Shown here piece by piece: positions 15,643 to 25,757 of a stretch of DNA of 39,430 bases. The position numbers were made by a program, and so were the translations under genes. This DNA is from a virus. The notes beneath the pieces are model-generated. The model saw only the letters and a program-made list of their open reading frames with translations. It did not search any database and was not told the DNA's origin. Position 1 is the stretch's first letter, and each line of letters opens with the position of its first letter. Where the stretch lies: the IMG/VR virus record IMGVR_UViG_3300010430_000189, positions 1-39,430 of that record; one strand, 5' to 3'.

Positions 15643-18600
15643 GTGAATAAGTGGAAACATTTAATTTTCTTTGATAAAGAAGGAAAGAATTACAATATGG
15701 ACTATGACAGTACTACTGACATGTGGTCCGGTGATATATTCTTGCCTCAGGTTTCTATTGATTTGTTTGAAGTAGGGCAATTATTCATTTTAGAAAAAAT
15801 GATTAATGCAACAACCAATACTTTTGAATATGGCTACCCACATGAATCTACAGGTGCTACTGGTGGCTGTGAGTGGGAAGTTGAGTGGGACACTGAGCAG
15901 CCTAATGAAATATTTCTTTTTCAATTTAATAAAGATTTTAATACAGGTACCCAATCTGCATTAGTCCAAGAACCTGATGGTCCACCTTTAGTTAGATATG
16001 ATAACATAAAAATTCCATTAGAGTTTGATCCTAATCAAACTATAAGCCCAGAAGGATTTATTATTAGTGATAACATAAAATCAGAATCATTACAACTTAA
16101 TATTGCTTTTTCATCAGGTAGTGAAAATACTTATAAGAGAAAGCTTTTAATTGTTGACACATGTACAAATACTAAAATTGCAGAGTTTACTGTTTGGGCT
16201 GAGAGTATTGAGGAAGATGAAAGATTGAGAGTCATGACGCAAAACATGGGCTATAATGTTATTGCATCGGATAGTACAATTTTTAGAGATACTAATTTAA
16301 AAGAAGCATTACCTGACTTTGTAGAAATAAATTTAAAGCGTAAAGAAATTATGCTAGAGGGTAGTAATATTTACCCATTCATAGGCTCATATAAAGGATT
16401 AATAAATGCAATTAAGTTTTTTGGTTATAGCAATTTAAAGGTTAAGGAATTTTGGAAAAATGTAAATGCAAATTCTCCACAGTTTGGAAAGTATATTCAA
16501 AGTAATAGTGTTGATTTATTTTCGCCTACTGCGCAGTTTGATGATCTTAAGATAACCTTACCAAACAAAAACTTTAGAAAGACTAGTATGTTTAGTCTTA
16601 TCTATAGAATTAATAAAATTAATCCTAATAAATTCACAGATGAGGATTTACCGGTTACCGAAGAAGTACAAGACTTTACTATAGAGGAAGTTTTAATTAA
16701 GTTATTTGGTCTAAAGAGAAAATTAGAAAACGAATATTTACCACTAAATGCTCATATTAAAGATATAACAGCAGAGGCTGATTTCTTTGGTTTATTGGAA
16801 GTAACTAATACAATTAGTAGGAATGCAAAAAATACAATTAAAGTAGGAATTAGTACAGACTTTAAAGTATCCCCTAGTTCATGTATTTATTTAGAAGATC
16901 TTAGAACCTTTGATAACTTTTGCTTAAAGGAAGCCGCTTATGTTGGAGTTACACCTGTTCATTCTGGTGCTATCATAAATTTTTGTAATGCTTATATTGC
17001 ACCTCTTACTGCAGGAACTGCGGCGGTTGGCGCTAATATGATAGCAGGACCATATACACCAGGCCAAGTTTTACCTCCACCACCAATTGGGCCAGATGTT
17101 AACAGCATATTAGGAACACTACAGGATGGTGGTAATGTTTCAATCCAATCTGTAGCTGGAGTATACAACGCTTATTTTGCAAGATATGCACCAAACCTAA
17201 ATAGAACATTAGCTGAATATGTACCAGGTGAATCCTCAAGAAGTTTACCTGACCAACCTGGAGTTAAATCAGGAGCGTTAATAACTTTAACTAATGATAG
17301 TTTTAATAATGTAACATGGAATAACATAGATAGTACATGGGATCAAATAACTAATGCAAATGATTTCTTTACTTTTGATTTTAATGTGCAAGGAGCAAAC
17401 GTAGGAGATATTTATAAATTAACAGATCCCGCAACTTCAACTGGTGCTACACATACAGTGATACCCGGTGATACTATACAGTCAATCACAACTTCACTAT
17501 ACAACCAAGTAGCATTATTAAAAACTACACAGACTGATCCGTGGTTATGGTTTGATTGGTCTCAAGTAACAAATGACATTGGTCCATGTATTAGGTCTTA
17601 TGGTAATGATGTTAATAGATTTGTACCATCTGTTGAATTAATTAACAGTGCAAGTGGTGGAGCTTATACAGAAACACAATTACCTGGTGAAACTTTATTT
17701 ACCTGGGATGCTGTTGGTGCAGGTAACTTTACAGAAATTGAATGGACTATTTACAAAGATGCATCTGATATTTCCCCAGCATATTATTTTAGTATAAGAG
17801 GAGAAATTGGAACTTATGGAACCTTGCCTATTACATTACCTTATGTTGGTGATTATAGTGTAGAGATGAAATTGTTTGATTTATATAATAATATTTCATC
17901 ATCAGTTAAACATTCTGCAATATGTGTAGATGAAAGAGAAGTAGAATATTCAGGATGGTATCAAAGTAGAAAAAGAAAATATACTTGGAATGTTGAAGGT
18001 AAGTATGTTTGGAACGATTATGGATCTTTATGGGATTTACCAATTGAACCTTCCATTACCTGGGATGAGGAAACTCCGAGTTTATATGATTCTTTAGACA
18101 GAGTTAATGCAATATTAAATTCTTTTGGTATAGGTACCCCTACTGATTTTCAATTAATGAACTATCAGAATAATGGTAAAGCTAGTTTTAGTGGACCTTA
18201 TCAATGGAAAAATTTAAATGCGCCAACTTCTACGTGGAATAATACATACCACTTGTGGTGGGATATGACTGCAACAACTGGAGACACTCCTGCATTTTTC
18301 GAGTTTAGCCAAATACAACCTAATAGTTATTTAAAAATTGTAGATGCTGACGGGGTTACTGGAACTGAATATTTTGATTTTACTATTGATACTTTAAGTA
18401 AGGTAGTTAATCAACTTAACATAAGCACTAATAATATAATTAATAAGTATGTTTATAATCTTGTTATGAATGCAAGTGGTAGCCAAATTTATGTTCAAGC
18501 CGTATCTAGATATTATGGAAAGTTTGGTAATTTTAAATCAGTAGACATGGTTGATGTTAATGGAGATAGAATTTGTGAAAGTGGAACTGGTCTTACTGAT

Positions 18601-18957
18601 TCCGGTAGCAGTTGTTTGAGCAGAATATATAAGTCAAGACAAAGTATATCAAGTAATCCAACCTGGAATACTGCTAAATTTATTAATGATGGAAGGACAC
18701 TACCACCAATGACATGGGCAATGTTTGTCTATGATAAATGTAGAATTGTTGGTAAGGCTGATCCTAAATGGACTATCTCTAATACTACTAACTCATCCGT
18801 GGCTGATATATATTTTGAAAGCAAGTATTTAACATATCTTTTTAAAGACCCAGGAAAGTATATGATAACATTAGAACTTACTGATACAAATGGGAATAAA
18901 TATAAAAAGGGTAGAAATATCGTAAATATAAAACAAATAAAACAAAATGGCAATTAG
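15643..18957 (+). CDS. Very large baseplate wedge protein, gp7-like, with PKD-like and Trp-repeat regions
   Basis: At 1104 residues it is similar in size to T4 gp7 (1032), and it directly follows the gp6-like gene as gp7 does. I chose the GTG at 15643 because it sits six bases after the previous stop and the N-terminal sequence (KWKHLIFFDKEGKNYNMDY) looks like a real beta strand start; the next ATG would lose about 18 residues. Domains: an N-terminal beta region; a helical region around 290-370 (PFIGSYKGLINAIKFFGYSN upstream of it); a Pro/Gly-rich linker near 475-490; PKD/Ig-like segments at about 666-760 and 1046-1101; and between them recurring TWN/TWD motifs about 10-20 residues before another Trp-Asp. 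It overlaps the next gene by 11 bases. Wedge membership is inferred from context. Confidence 0.6.
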   Translation: MNKWKHLIFFDKEGKNYNMDYDSTTDMWSGDIFLPQVSIDLFEVGQLFILEKMINATTNTFEYGYPHESTGATGGCEWEVEWDTEQPNEIFLFQFNKDFNTGTQSALVQEPDGPPLVRYDNIKIPLEFDPNQTISPEGFIISDNIKSESLQLNIAFSSGSENTYKRKLLIVDTCTNTKIAEFTVWAESIEEDERLRVMTQNMGYNVIASDSTIFRDTNLKEALPDFVEINLKRKEIMLEGSNIYPFIGSYKGLINAIKFFGYSNLKVKEFWKNVNANSPQFGKYIQSNSVDLFSPTAQFDDLKITLPNKNFRKTSMFSLIYRINKINPNKFTDEDLPVTEEVQDFTIEEVLIKLFGLKRKLENEYLPLNAHIKDITAEADFFGLLEVTNTISRNAKNTIKVGISTDFKVSPSSCIYLEDLRTFDNFCLKEAAYVGVTPVHSGAIINFCNAYIAPLTAGTAAVGANMIAGPYTPGQVLPPPPIGPDVNSILGTLQDGGNVSIQSVAGVYNAYFARYAPNLNRTLAEYVPGESSRSLPDQPGVKSGALITLTNDSFNNVTWNNIDSTWDQITNANDFFTFDFNVQGANVGDIYKLTDPATSTGATHTVIPGDTIQSITTSLYNQVALLKTTQTDPWLWFDWSQVTNDIGPCIRSYGNDVNRFVPSVELINSASGGAYTETQLPGETLFTWDAVGAGNFTEIEWTIYKDASDISPAYYFSIRGEIGTYGTLPITLPYVGDYSVEMKLFDLYNNISSSVKHSAICVDEREVEYSGWYQSRKRKYTWNVEGKYVWNDYGSLWDLPIEPSITWDEETPSLYDSLDRVNAILNSFGIGTPTDFQLMNYQNNGKASFSGPYQWKNLNAPTSTWNNTYHLWWDMTATTGDTPAFFEFSQIQPNSYLKIVDADGVTGTEYFDFTIDTLSKVVNQLNISTNNIINKYVYNLVMNASGSQIYVQAVSRYYGKFGNFKSVDMVDVNGDRICESGTGLTDSGSSCLSRIYKSRQSISSNPTWNTAKFINDGRTLPPMTWAMFVYDKCRIVGKADPKWTISNTTNSSVADIYFESKYLTYLFKDPGKYMITLELTDTNGNKYKKGRNIVNIKQIKQNGN

Positions 18958-19594
18958 CGTAACAGAAATATTAGGAACAGATTCCTTATCCGGCTCAAGG
19001 CTGGTAATCAATGACAACTTTAATGTTCTTGCAAGTGAGATTAATTCAATGGAGGTGTATTTTTCACCATCTGCTGGAACTATCACTAATTTAAATAATC
19101 TTTCATCAGAAGCATTAAGAGTAGGTTTAAGTACAATACTACTAGATATTAATTCTAGTACATTTGATATTTTAACAAATGTTAAAATGACTGGTAATTT
19201 AAATATGACAGGTGCTGGTATATTTAGAAATGATACAAACATTCAAACACTTAATGATGTATTGGCAGGTGGAAGCCCAATCCCAGTAGGGACAAGCACA
19301 GCAATACCAGCTTATACTATGAATAGGGTTGGTAATTCAACCGCTTCACCGATAGCAATTACTTTAAATAGTGGAAGTATAGGACAAGAAATTTTCTTTA
19401 TTTATACTGAAGGTAGTGGTGATGTTGTTATTTCAGGGGTAGCAAGTAACCTAGTATTACCTGGTGCTACAACAAGCCCAAACAAATTAACATTAAACGC
19501 AATAGGACAAAGTGTACATTTGCTAGCTATTGATAATGACCAAGGGCAGGCGGTCTGGTTCCTAGTAGGTGGACAAGGATACGTAATAGCATAA
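18947..19594 (+). CDS. Short fibre-type virion protein (215 aa)
   Basis: The N-terminus (SVTEILGTDSLS, then INDNFNVL) closely matches the pattern at the start of the collagen-like fibre at 30490 (TIQEIIASDTIS, then TNFNFDQL), suggesting a common virion-attachment segment. The middle has regularly spaced small residues (NVKMTGNLNMTGAGIF), as in beta-prism shafts. The C-terminal 90 residues form a Gly/Ser/Val-rich beta domain (IGQEIFFIYTEGSGDVVI) like the ends of trimeric fibres. The ATG overlaps the end of the gp7-like gene by 11 bases, so production may be coupled to the wedge. Its partner in the particle is unknown. Confidence 0.6.
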   Translation: MAISVTEILGTDSLSGSRLVINDNFNVLASEINSMEVYFSPSAGTITNLNNLSSEALRVGLSTILLDINSSTFDILTNVKMTGNLNMTGAGIFRNDTNIQTLNDVLAGGSPIPVGTSTAIPAYTMNRVGNSTASPIAITLNSGSIGQEIFFIYTEGSGDVVISGVASNLVLPGATTSPNKLTLNAIGQSVHLLAIDNDQGQAVWFLVGGQGYVIA

Positions 19595-19617
19595 TAATTA
19601 AAAGATAAAAACTATAC

Positions 19618-21747
19618 ATGGCAACAACGCCCTTAATCAGAACACCACAGGCAGACGGAGGAACTTTTTATACATTTTCTTCTGCCGCTAAAGACTTATC
19701 TAGGACTCTCAATAATGATGGTCTTAAATTAGTCTTTTCTAAATTTGTGCTTTTAAATTTACCAGACTTTGATAAGTTAGAAAGCAATCCAAATAATCCA
19801 TTTGGTAACAAGGAAAACTATATGCAGTTTGATACTATTGATGGTGCAATATGGAACGGTGGCTTAAAAGGTGATCCTAATGTTAACTTTACTGAAAGTC
19901 TTCAAAATTACGCGCTAAATATAGAAGAACTTATTATTAGTGATCCAACTTATGATAATACTACAAACTTATCTGTAACCGAAAGAGTATTCTTTAAATG
20001 GTTAAAAGAATGTGGTGCATTAAGATTTAGAGCAGCTAGTGAATTAGAAAAATCAGGTACTGCAGAAGGTTTAAGATTTGTTGAAGAAGATGAGGCAACA
20101 ACAGGAACTAGGCAATATAGAAGAGTAGTAAAATATATTGGGGAAATTGATATTGTAAATAATGTAGACAGGGCCGGAGAGGCGTATACTGAATTGTATA
20201 TTAATGTACCAACAGAAGTAGGTGGAACTCCCACTATCCTCTTTGATTCAGTTTCTGATGCAAATTACCAACCATCTTTAACTATACAAGGATCAAGTGA
20301 ATTCATCTTAGGTAGAAATTCTGCAACTATACATCCACAAGGATTAAGCATAAGTGCATTTTATGATTATGATAACCAATTACAAGGATTAGGACCTGCA
20401 GGTTATACTGATCCTGATGCAGATTGGATGGGTCTAGGGCCAGGTGTTACTAGTGCAATTACTAATGCATACTTTACAGAGCCTTCATCATTCGAAAGCG
20501 TGCTTAATGCTGAAATTATAAAATATAAAGGAGATTACAATAACCCAACAGGTTATATTGGATCTGCTTACCTAAGAAGTGAGTTAGATGGAATTAGTGT
20601 AGATTTTAATCCTAATGATTATGAACAGATAGTAGCTGATAATACAGTAAGCACAATACCACAATTCAACGGAACTGGGCTGTCTCAATCATTTGAATTT
20701 AATGCAGTATTAGTTTATTATGATATGGTAGATCTTAGTGACTCTACTAAAACAACTACTAACTTATATGGATTATTATTATTAGATAATGTAACACCAA
20801 CAACAGATGGTGGTTATATACAAAGATATCCTAAATATAAACCTAACCTAGTTACTGGACAAAACGGTAATAGTTATGGTTTTAAAATTAATTTAAGATT
20901 TGATGCGTCCCCAGGTAGTGCAGGTATTGATACAATTATTAATGATTACAATACCTTTTCAATGGGACTCTTTTCAGATGCATCTGCACAATTGCAAACA
21001 TCTGCACAAATATTCCAAAGACAGCAATTAGAGATTGCTGATATTGAGGTTAGGTTAGCTGCAGTAGAAAATACTTTAAATGCTGTTAGTACTTCTGCAT
21101 TCTTACAATCACAAATTGATAGTTTGCAATCTCAAATTGATAATGCATCCTTAGCTTTTGCAAGTAGCACTACACTTTTAGATTTAATTGCTAAGAATTC
21201 AGATGAAATTCAAATGTTAGCAAATGGCCAAGTTTCAACTACGCTACAATATAATACTGCCGTGGTAAGACAAGGTTCTGGTATTACTGTTGATACTAAT
21301 ACACCTAATCAAATACACGTATCTAATAATGTACAAGCTTATAATTTTATGTTACCATTTGATAATTCAGATGTTCAAATAACAACAGCTGCACCATTAA
21401 ATATAAATGTTGTAGCTCCACAAGTGTTTACTACATTAGGTACATATTCAAACATGCTAAGATTAGATACTATTAATCAAGCAGGTGGAGATTTAGATAT
21501 TTTTATTGATGATACTACAATTACATGGAAGACTGGCCAAACAGTAAGATTAACATTTAATAATATACTTCAAATAGGATCTAGAGATATAAGAATATTT
21601 ACAGATGCACCAAGTAGATTAAATAGTGGAGCATTTGGAAAAATAGCAGCAACTATACCAAATGCAAGTTTGAGTGATATTCCAATCATTGATTTGATTT
21701 GTACAGAACAAGGAGTGTTAACATTCGTATATGATATAGTTAAATAA
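19618..21747 (+). CDS. Structural protein with coiled coil (709 aa), peripheral baseplate or fibre
   Basis: The N-terminal 440 residues are mixed and beta-rich (TPQADGGTFYTFSSAAKDLS at the start, AIWNGGLKGDPNVNF, RRVVKYIGEIDIV). Residues about 466-510 form a heptad-patterned helix (QLEIADIEVRLAAVENTL and SQIDSLQSQIDN), indicating a trimeric coiled coil. The C-terminal 190 residues are again beta-rich (TWKTGQTVRLTFNNILQIG), resembling a fibre tip. T4 gp9, gp10 and gp12 also combine coiled coil and beta domains, but I cannot choose between them. It lies in a row of large peripheral genes, 23 bases after the short fibre gene and 23 bases before the next. Confidence 0.6.
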   Translation: MATTPLIRTPQADGGTFYTFSSAAKDLSRTLNNDGLKLVFSKFVLLNLPDFDKLESNPNNPFGNKENYMQFDTIDGAIWNGGLKGDPNVNFTESLQNYALNIEELIISDPTYDNTTNLSVTERVFFKWLKECGALRFRAASELEKSGTAEGLRFVEEDEATTGTRQYRRVVKYIGEIDIVNNVDRAGEAYTELYINVPTEVGGTPTILFDSVSDANYQPSLTIQGSSEFILGRNSATIHPQGLSISAFYDYDNQLQGLGPAGYTDPDADWMGLGPGVTSAITNAYFTEPSSFESVLNAEIIKYKGDYNNPTGYIGSAYLRSELDGISVDFNPNDYEQIVADNTVSTIPQFNGTGLSQSFEFNAVLVYYDMVDLSDSTKTTTNLYGLLLLDNVTPTTDGGYIQRYPKYKPNLVTGQNGNSYGFKINLRFDASPGSAGIDTIINDYNTFSMGLFSDASAQLQTSAQIFQRQQLEIADIEVRLAAVENTLNAVSTSAFLQSQIDSLQSQIDNASLAFASSTTLLDLIAKNSDEIQMLANGQVSTTLQYNTAVVRQGSGITVDTNTPNQIHVSNNVQAYNFMLPFDNSDVQITTAAPLNINVVAPQVFTTLGTYSNMLRLDTINQAGGDLDIFIDDTTITWKTGQTVRLTFNNILQIGSRDIRIFTDAPSRLNSGAFGKIAATIPNASLSDIPIIDLICTEQGVLTFVYDIVK

Positions 21748-21770
21748 ATAATAAAATTGAAACCTAGATA

Positions 21771-24700
21771 ATGGCTGAAAATAATTCAATACAAACTTTG
21801 CTTCCAGAATTGTTAAGACTCTTTAACAATTCACTGGAGAGCTTTGAGAAAGTTAATCAAGCGATTACTTCAAGCAGAGATTCTGTAACTGTTAACATAC
21901 AAAATAATGATGGGACTAATTCTAGGCTTACTATACCAAGTTTTGGATATCTTAAAAATTCAGTTGATAGGTTAAATACAAATATTAATACTATAACTAA
22001 TTTTAATGATGCTAATAGCTCAATAAGATTACCAGATGGTACGTTTAGAAAATTAGTATTAGCTCAGTTGCCAACTGAGGCCGCTGACTTAACTACAATT
22101 AATTCAGTTAATGAATTCAATATAAAGCCTAACTGGTTCTTTGAAGAGTTGATTAATCCATTACTGTATATCTCATTTGATATTACCGGACAGGCTCCTA
22201 TTGATACCGAGAGGGCTATCGTACAGCGCTATATTTTAAATACTAATAGTCAAAGTAAAATTAATTATTTTGAAAATGAATATAATGGAAGCTCGGAAAT
22301 TAATTATAATAAGTTTTTACAACAGATAGTTGAAAAGAACATATCTTATGTATTAGATGAAGCAGTAGTTGATCTACCGCCAAGAGACAAGAGATTTTCA
22401 GGTAACTTTAGTGTAATAAGAATTGGTGAAGAAAGTATAACAGAAACAGTTAATGGTGTTGAGCAAACAACTATCCAAAAACTTTATAAGCTTAATAAAA
22501 TATTTTATACTGATTCAGAGGCTGATTTTGCAGATACAGTCCAACTAAAAGTAGGTGATAGCTTAGAAGTTGTATCTACACCAGTTGATACAAGATATAC
22601 TGTAACACAAATTGATTCAAGTACTAATTCTGTAACAGTGAGATTACAAGAAGGGTCTAGAACTATAAGTATTGGTGCTGATGTATTAAAAGTTGGGTCT
22701 TCATTAAATGACTTATTAGAAGTTGATGTTACTGTAGGATTTAATGAAAGGTGTGTAACCTTTGTAAAGCCTATTGATCCTAATTCAAAAATACCTGCAG
22801 TTAATTGGTCGCCGGGTAGTGGTTTTTATACTAATGATTTAAACACAATTGATTCAAGCGGTAACCTACAAAACTTAGCTGATTATTATCAAAGAAATGC
22901 TGTTGATTTTGGAAGGTACTTATTATCATTTGCACAAGATAAGATGCCTACTAGTAGAGAAGGATTAATACCAAATGCACCAGTGTTATCATCAGATGAT
23001 TTTACTGTATCTTTAATTAATGCACAAGTTAGTAAGTCAGATGCTATAGTACAACTCGTAGATTTAAATAATCAGAAAAATACTGTTCAGGCTACTTTAA
23101 GTGAATTGGATGTTTCAATAGCTCAAAGTAGAGAAAGAATACAAACAACTAATTATTCAACTGAGGTTGAGCGAGATGCAGATAAGAATGCATTACAAGG
23201 TCTTGTTACCGAGAAAGGGTCTGCGGCAAAACTTTATTCATCAGTAGTTACTGAGATAAGTGCATCTGCAAAGGATAACTCCGTTAAGAGTATATCACCT
23301 AAATATAGAGTAAGAGGATTTTGGGCAATGCCACAAGAAAAGTCATTCCCTGCAACTGGTGTTCAGGATATTATAAAATTTCAATATCGTTATAGATATC
23401 TTTCTGCAGACGGTGCTGCTAACCCTGTGAGTCAATTTTCATTTACAGATGGCAGTGGTACAAGCCAAGGTGCATTTTCAAATTACATTGTTGTTGATAG
23501 TGTAGTAAGACCTAGAATAAAAAATTCAGTAACAGGAGTATATGAATGGGCCCCTATTAATGATGATAATGCTGACTCAGTTAATATTAATCAATTAGAC
23601 ATTCCTATTAGAAAAGGTGAACAGGTAGAAATACAAGTAAAATCCATATCAGAAGCAGGTTGGCCATCTAATCCATTAACAAGTGAATGGAGTGATGCAA
23701 TAAGAGTTGAGTTCCCAGTTGATTTAAGTTCTGATAATGCAACCGAAGCAGTGTTAGCACAGAACCAAGCAGATTTAGCATTAGTTTTATTGGAAGAAAA
23801 TTTAGAAGCTATGGGATTACCTACCCATTTAAGTAGTTCATTTACTGCTAATGAAACATACTTTGCGCATTCAACTCCAGTAATAGCTTCAGGATTTTTA
23901 TCAGAAAATCAAACCCCTATTGATTTATTTACTAAGTTAACAGAAATGCAAAATCAATTAGATTTATTTGCTGAAATTTTAAATAATGCTGTTGGTGAAT
24001 TAAATACTACATTAGTAGATGATGCAGGAAATACTTTTAGTTTAAGAAGGAATGCAATTACTAATATTTTTGCTGGATTTTATTCACAAGAAGTAGATGG
24101 TTTAGATGATCCTAGAGGAGCGATTATAACTAAAACATATTTTATTAATATTGCAAATACTGCACAATCAACATTACAATTAATATCCAGAGTTACTGGA
24201 GGTAGAGCAAGGATGGTAAATCAATCTGAAAACCCTTCATATACTCTAAACGATGTATCAAGCGGTAGTACAATTTTACCAGCAACATATTCATGGTTAG
24301 ATAACAGTGCAGTTAATCAAAAAAATGGTAGAGCTACATACAGGTCTGATGATGTTGATTATAATGTTGTTAGAAAATATGATCTCACACCTATTTTATT
24401 AACTAATCCAAATGTAACAGCAGCCACAGCATATGGGCAAACTGTTTCATTGCCACCGTTTCAATCAACACAAAATAAAAATCAGTTTATTTATAGTAGA
24501 TTTAGCGACGTATCAAATGATGATACTTTTTACAGTTATATAAACCCAAGTGCAACAGCGTACACTCTTAATTTAGATACTATAGAAAATTTCTATAATG
24601 TAACAGCTGCTTCTAATGTAGGTAACCCAACTGCTGAATTTATTTGGGGTGGTGGTTTCCTACCATCAGGTTTACCAACAACAAGAGCTTCATATTTTGC

Positions 24701-25688
24701 AGGGGACAATGTAGTTTCGGTTTCAATTGCTCACCCATGGTTAACAAATTATACTACATATAGAAATGCATACATAGCATTGACTGGTGATACTCAAACC
24801 TTACCGGCTAATATACCTGCAGGTGGAATTAACTGTACAACAGGAAACGCTGTGCCAGCAAATCCAGGTGTTCCTGATATTAATAGTGGAATAGGAACTG
24901 CTGCTGTGTTATTTAGACAGTCTAAGTTTGCACCATTACCATCAAGTAATACTTTTGGTCGCCAACAAGGAATGTATTTAAATGAAAATGTTACTGACTT
25001 GGCTAATCTTACAGTAAGTCTTGGGACAATTAACTTTGATCCACCGTTTAATACTCAGATATTGCAACCTAGCCCATCGCTAACAGTTGCAAATTTAGAA
25101 AATCTTTGGGATCCAACTAGTGGTAATTACATTACAGGTGGTTATGATAGAAATTCAAAGTCATCATTTGAAAATTTTGACCAATATACTTTAGGTAAGC
25201 AATCATGCGGATCTTATTTATTCATATCTGCTGATAATCATGAAAATATACAAGTAGATGGTGACTCTATTCAATCGTTTGAGAATATTCAATTTGGACA
25301 ACAGAATTCGATTAGTGTTCCTTTAGTTTTTCAATATAGAATGACTGATTATTTTGGTGTTACAACCGGGAGCGGTTTAGGTAATATTGGAGGTGATTCA
25401 ACTGGATCTACTGTTAATCTTACATATGCAAAAAGAATAGGTTTTGATTTATTTCCAAATAATTCTGATGTTGTACAATTTGATATTGAAGTTTCAGCTA
25501 AGTATAGATCTGATAGATTAAGTATTGATAATTTCCCTAAAGCAACTGTTACAAAAGGACTTAATGATTTAGAAAAGGTAGTGGCAACACTGCAGCCTTC
25601 GATAACTCAAACTACCGTAACTCGTGGTGGTGGTGCAACGGGCGGAGGCGGTCGCAAAAACTTCAGTGGTATTGTAGCACCTAACTAA
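21771..25688 (+). CDS. Giant structural protein with coiled coil and FN3-like domain (1305 aa)
   Basis: The N-terminal 65 residues are helical (LLPELLRLFNNSLESFEKVN) and may trimerise. Beta-rich domains follow. A predicted coiled coil spans about 420-458 (SKSDAIVQLVDLNNQKNTVQ). Next is a fibronectin-III-like domain at about 505-648 (KYRVRGFWAMPQ, IIKFQYRYRYLS, then VEIQVKSISEAGWPSNP with the SEWS-type ending). A helical stretch at about 655-690 and a long beta-rich C-terminal half follow, ending in a Gly/Arg-rich tail (RGGGATGGGGRKN). FN3-like modules are common in tail proteins that contact the cell surface. I infer a peripheral baseplate or receptor-facing role. No enzymatic motif is evident. 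Confidence 0.6.
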   Translation: MAENNSIQTLLPELLRLFNNSLESFEKVNQAITSSRDSVTVNIQNNDGTNSRLTIPSFGYLKNSVDRLNTNINTITNFNDANSSIRLPDGTFRKLVLAQLPTEAADLTTINSVNEFNIKPNWFFEELINPLLYISFDITGQAPIDTERAIVQRYILNTNSQSKINYFENEYNGSSEINYNKFLQQIVEKNISYVLDEAVVDLPPRDKRFSGNFSVIRIGEESITETVNGVEQTTIQKLYKLNKIFYTDSEADFADTVQLKVGDSLEVVSTPVDTRYTVTQIDSSTNSVTVRLQEGSRTISIGADVLKVGSSLNDLLEVDVTVGFNERCVTFVKPIDPNSKIPAVNWSPGSGFYTNDLNTIDSSGNLQNLADYYQRNAVDFGRYLLSFAQDKMPTSREGLIPNAPVLSSDDFTVSLINAQVSKSDAIVQLVDLNNQKNTVQATLSELDVSIAQSRERIQTTNYSTEVERDADKNALQGLVTEKGSAAKLYSSVVTEISASAKDNSVKSISPKYRVRGFWAMPQEKSFPATGVQDIIKFQYRYRYLSADGAANPVSQFSFTDGSGTSQGAFSNYIVVDSVVRPRIKNSVTGVYEWAPINDDNADSVNINQLDIPIRKGEQVEIQVKSISEAGWPSNPLTSEWSDAIRVEFPVDLSSDNATEAVLAQNQADLALVLLEENLEAMGLPTHLSSSFTANETYFAHSTPVIASGFLSENQTPIDLFTKLTEMQNQLDLFAEILNNAVGELNTTLVDDAGNTFSLRRNAITNIFAGFYSQEVDGLDDPRGAIITKTYFINIANTAQSTLQLISRVTGGRARMVNQSENPSYTLNDVSSGSTILPATYSWLDNSAVNQKNGRATYRSDDVDYNVVRKYDLTPILLTNPNVTAATAYGQTVSLPPFQSTQNKNQFIYSRFSDVSNDDTFYSYINPSATAYTLNLDTIENFYNVTAASNVGNPTAEFIWGGGFLPSGLPTTRASYFAGDNVVSVSIAHPWLTNYTTYRNAYIALTGDTQTLPANIPAGGINCTTGNAVPANPGVPDINSGIGTAAVLFRQSKFAPLPSSNTFGRQQGMYLNENVTDLANLTVSLGTINFDPPFNTQILQPSPSLTVANLENLWDPTSGNYITGGYDRNSKSSFENFDQYTLGKQSCGSYLFISADNHENIQVDGDSIQSFENIQFGQQNSISVPLVFQYRMTDYFGVTTGSGLGNIGGDSTGSTVNLTYAKRIGFDLFPNNSDVVQFDIEVSAKYRSDRLSIDNFPKATVTKGLNDLEKVVATLQPSITQTTVTRGGGATGGGGRKNFSGIVAPN

Positions 25689-25689
25689 T

Positions 25690-25710
25690 AATCTGTAATT
25701 ACTTCAGATT
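25690..25710 (+). terminator. Possible intrinsic terminator after the 1305-residue gene
   Basis: AATCTG (25690-25695) pairs with CAGATT (25705-25710) around a nine-base loop, and a T-rich run (TATTTTAACTTTAT) follows. It begins two bases after the stop codon. The stem is short, so termination would be partial at best. Confidence 0.4.
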
Positions 25711-25720
25711 TATTTTAACT

Positions 25721-25757
25721 TTATCTTTGGTGAATAAATAAAAAAAGTGAAAGATAA
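25721..25757 (+). promoter_or_regulatory. Inverted repeat abutting the start codon of the 1573-residue gene
   Basis: TTATCTTT (25721-25728) and AAAGATAA (25750-25757) are perfect reverse complements. The right arm touches the ATG at 25758; one further T-A pair would include the A of the start codon. The loop is 21 bases and A-rich. Folding would place the initiation region in a stem and could reduce translation. Confidence 0.35.

Noticed and set aside
18871-19242. Minus-strand open frame of 123 codons across the gp7-like and short-fibre genes
   Set aside because: It lies antisense to two well-supported overlapping genes and has hydrophobic, low-information content typical of reverse reading of AT-rich coding DNA.
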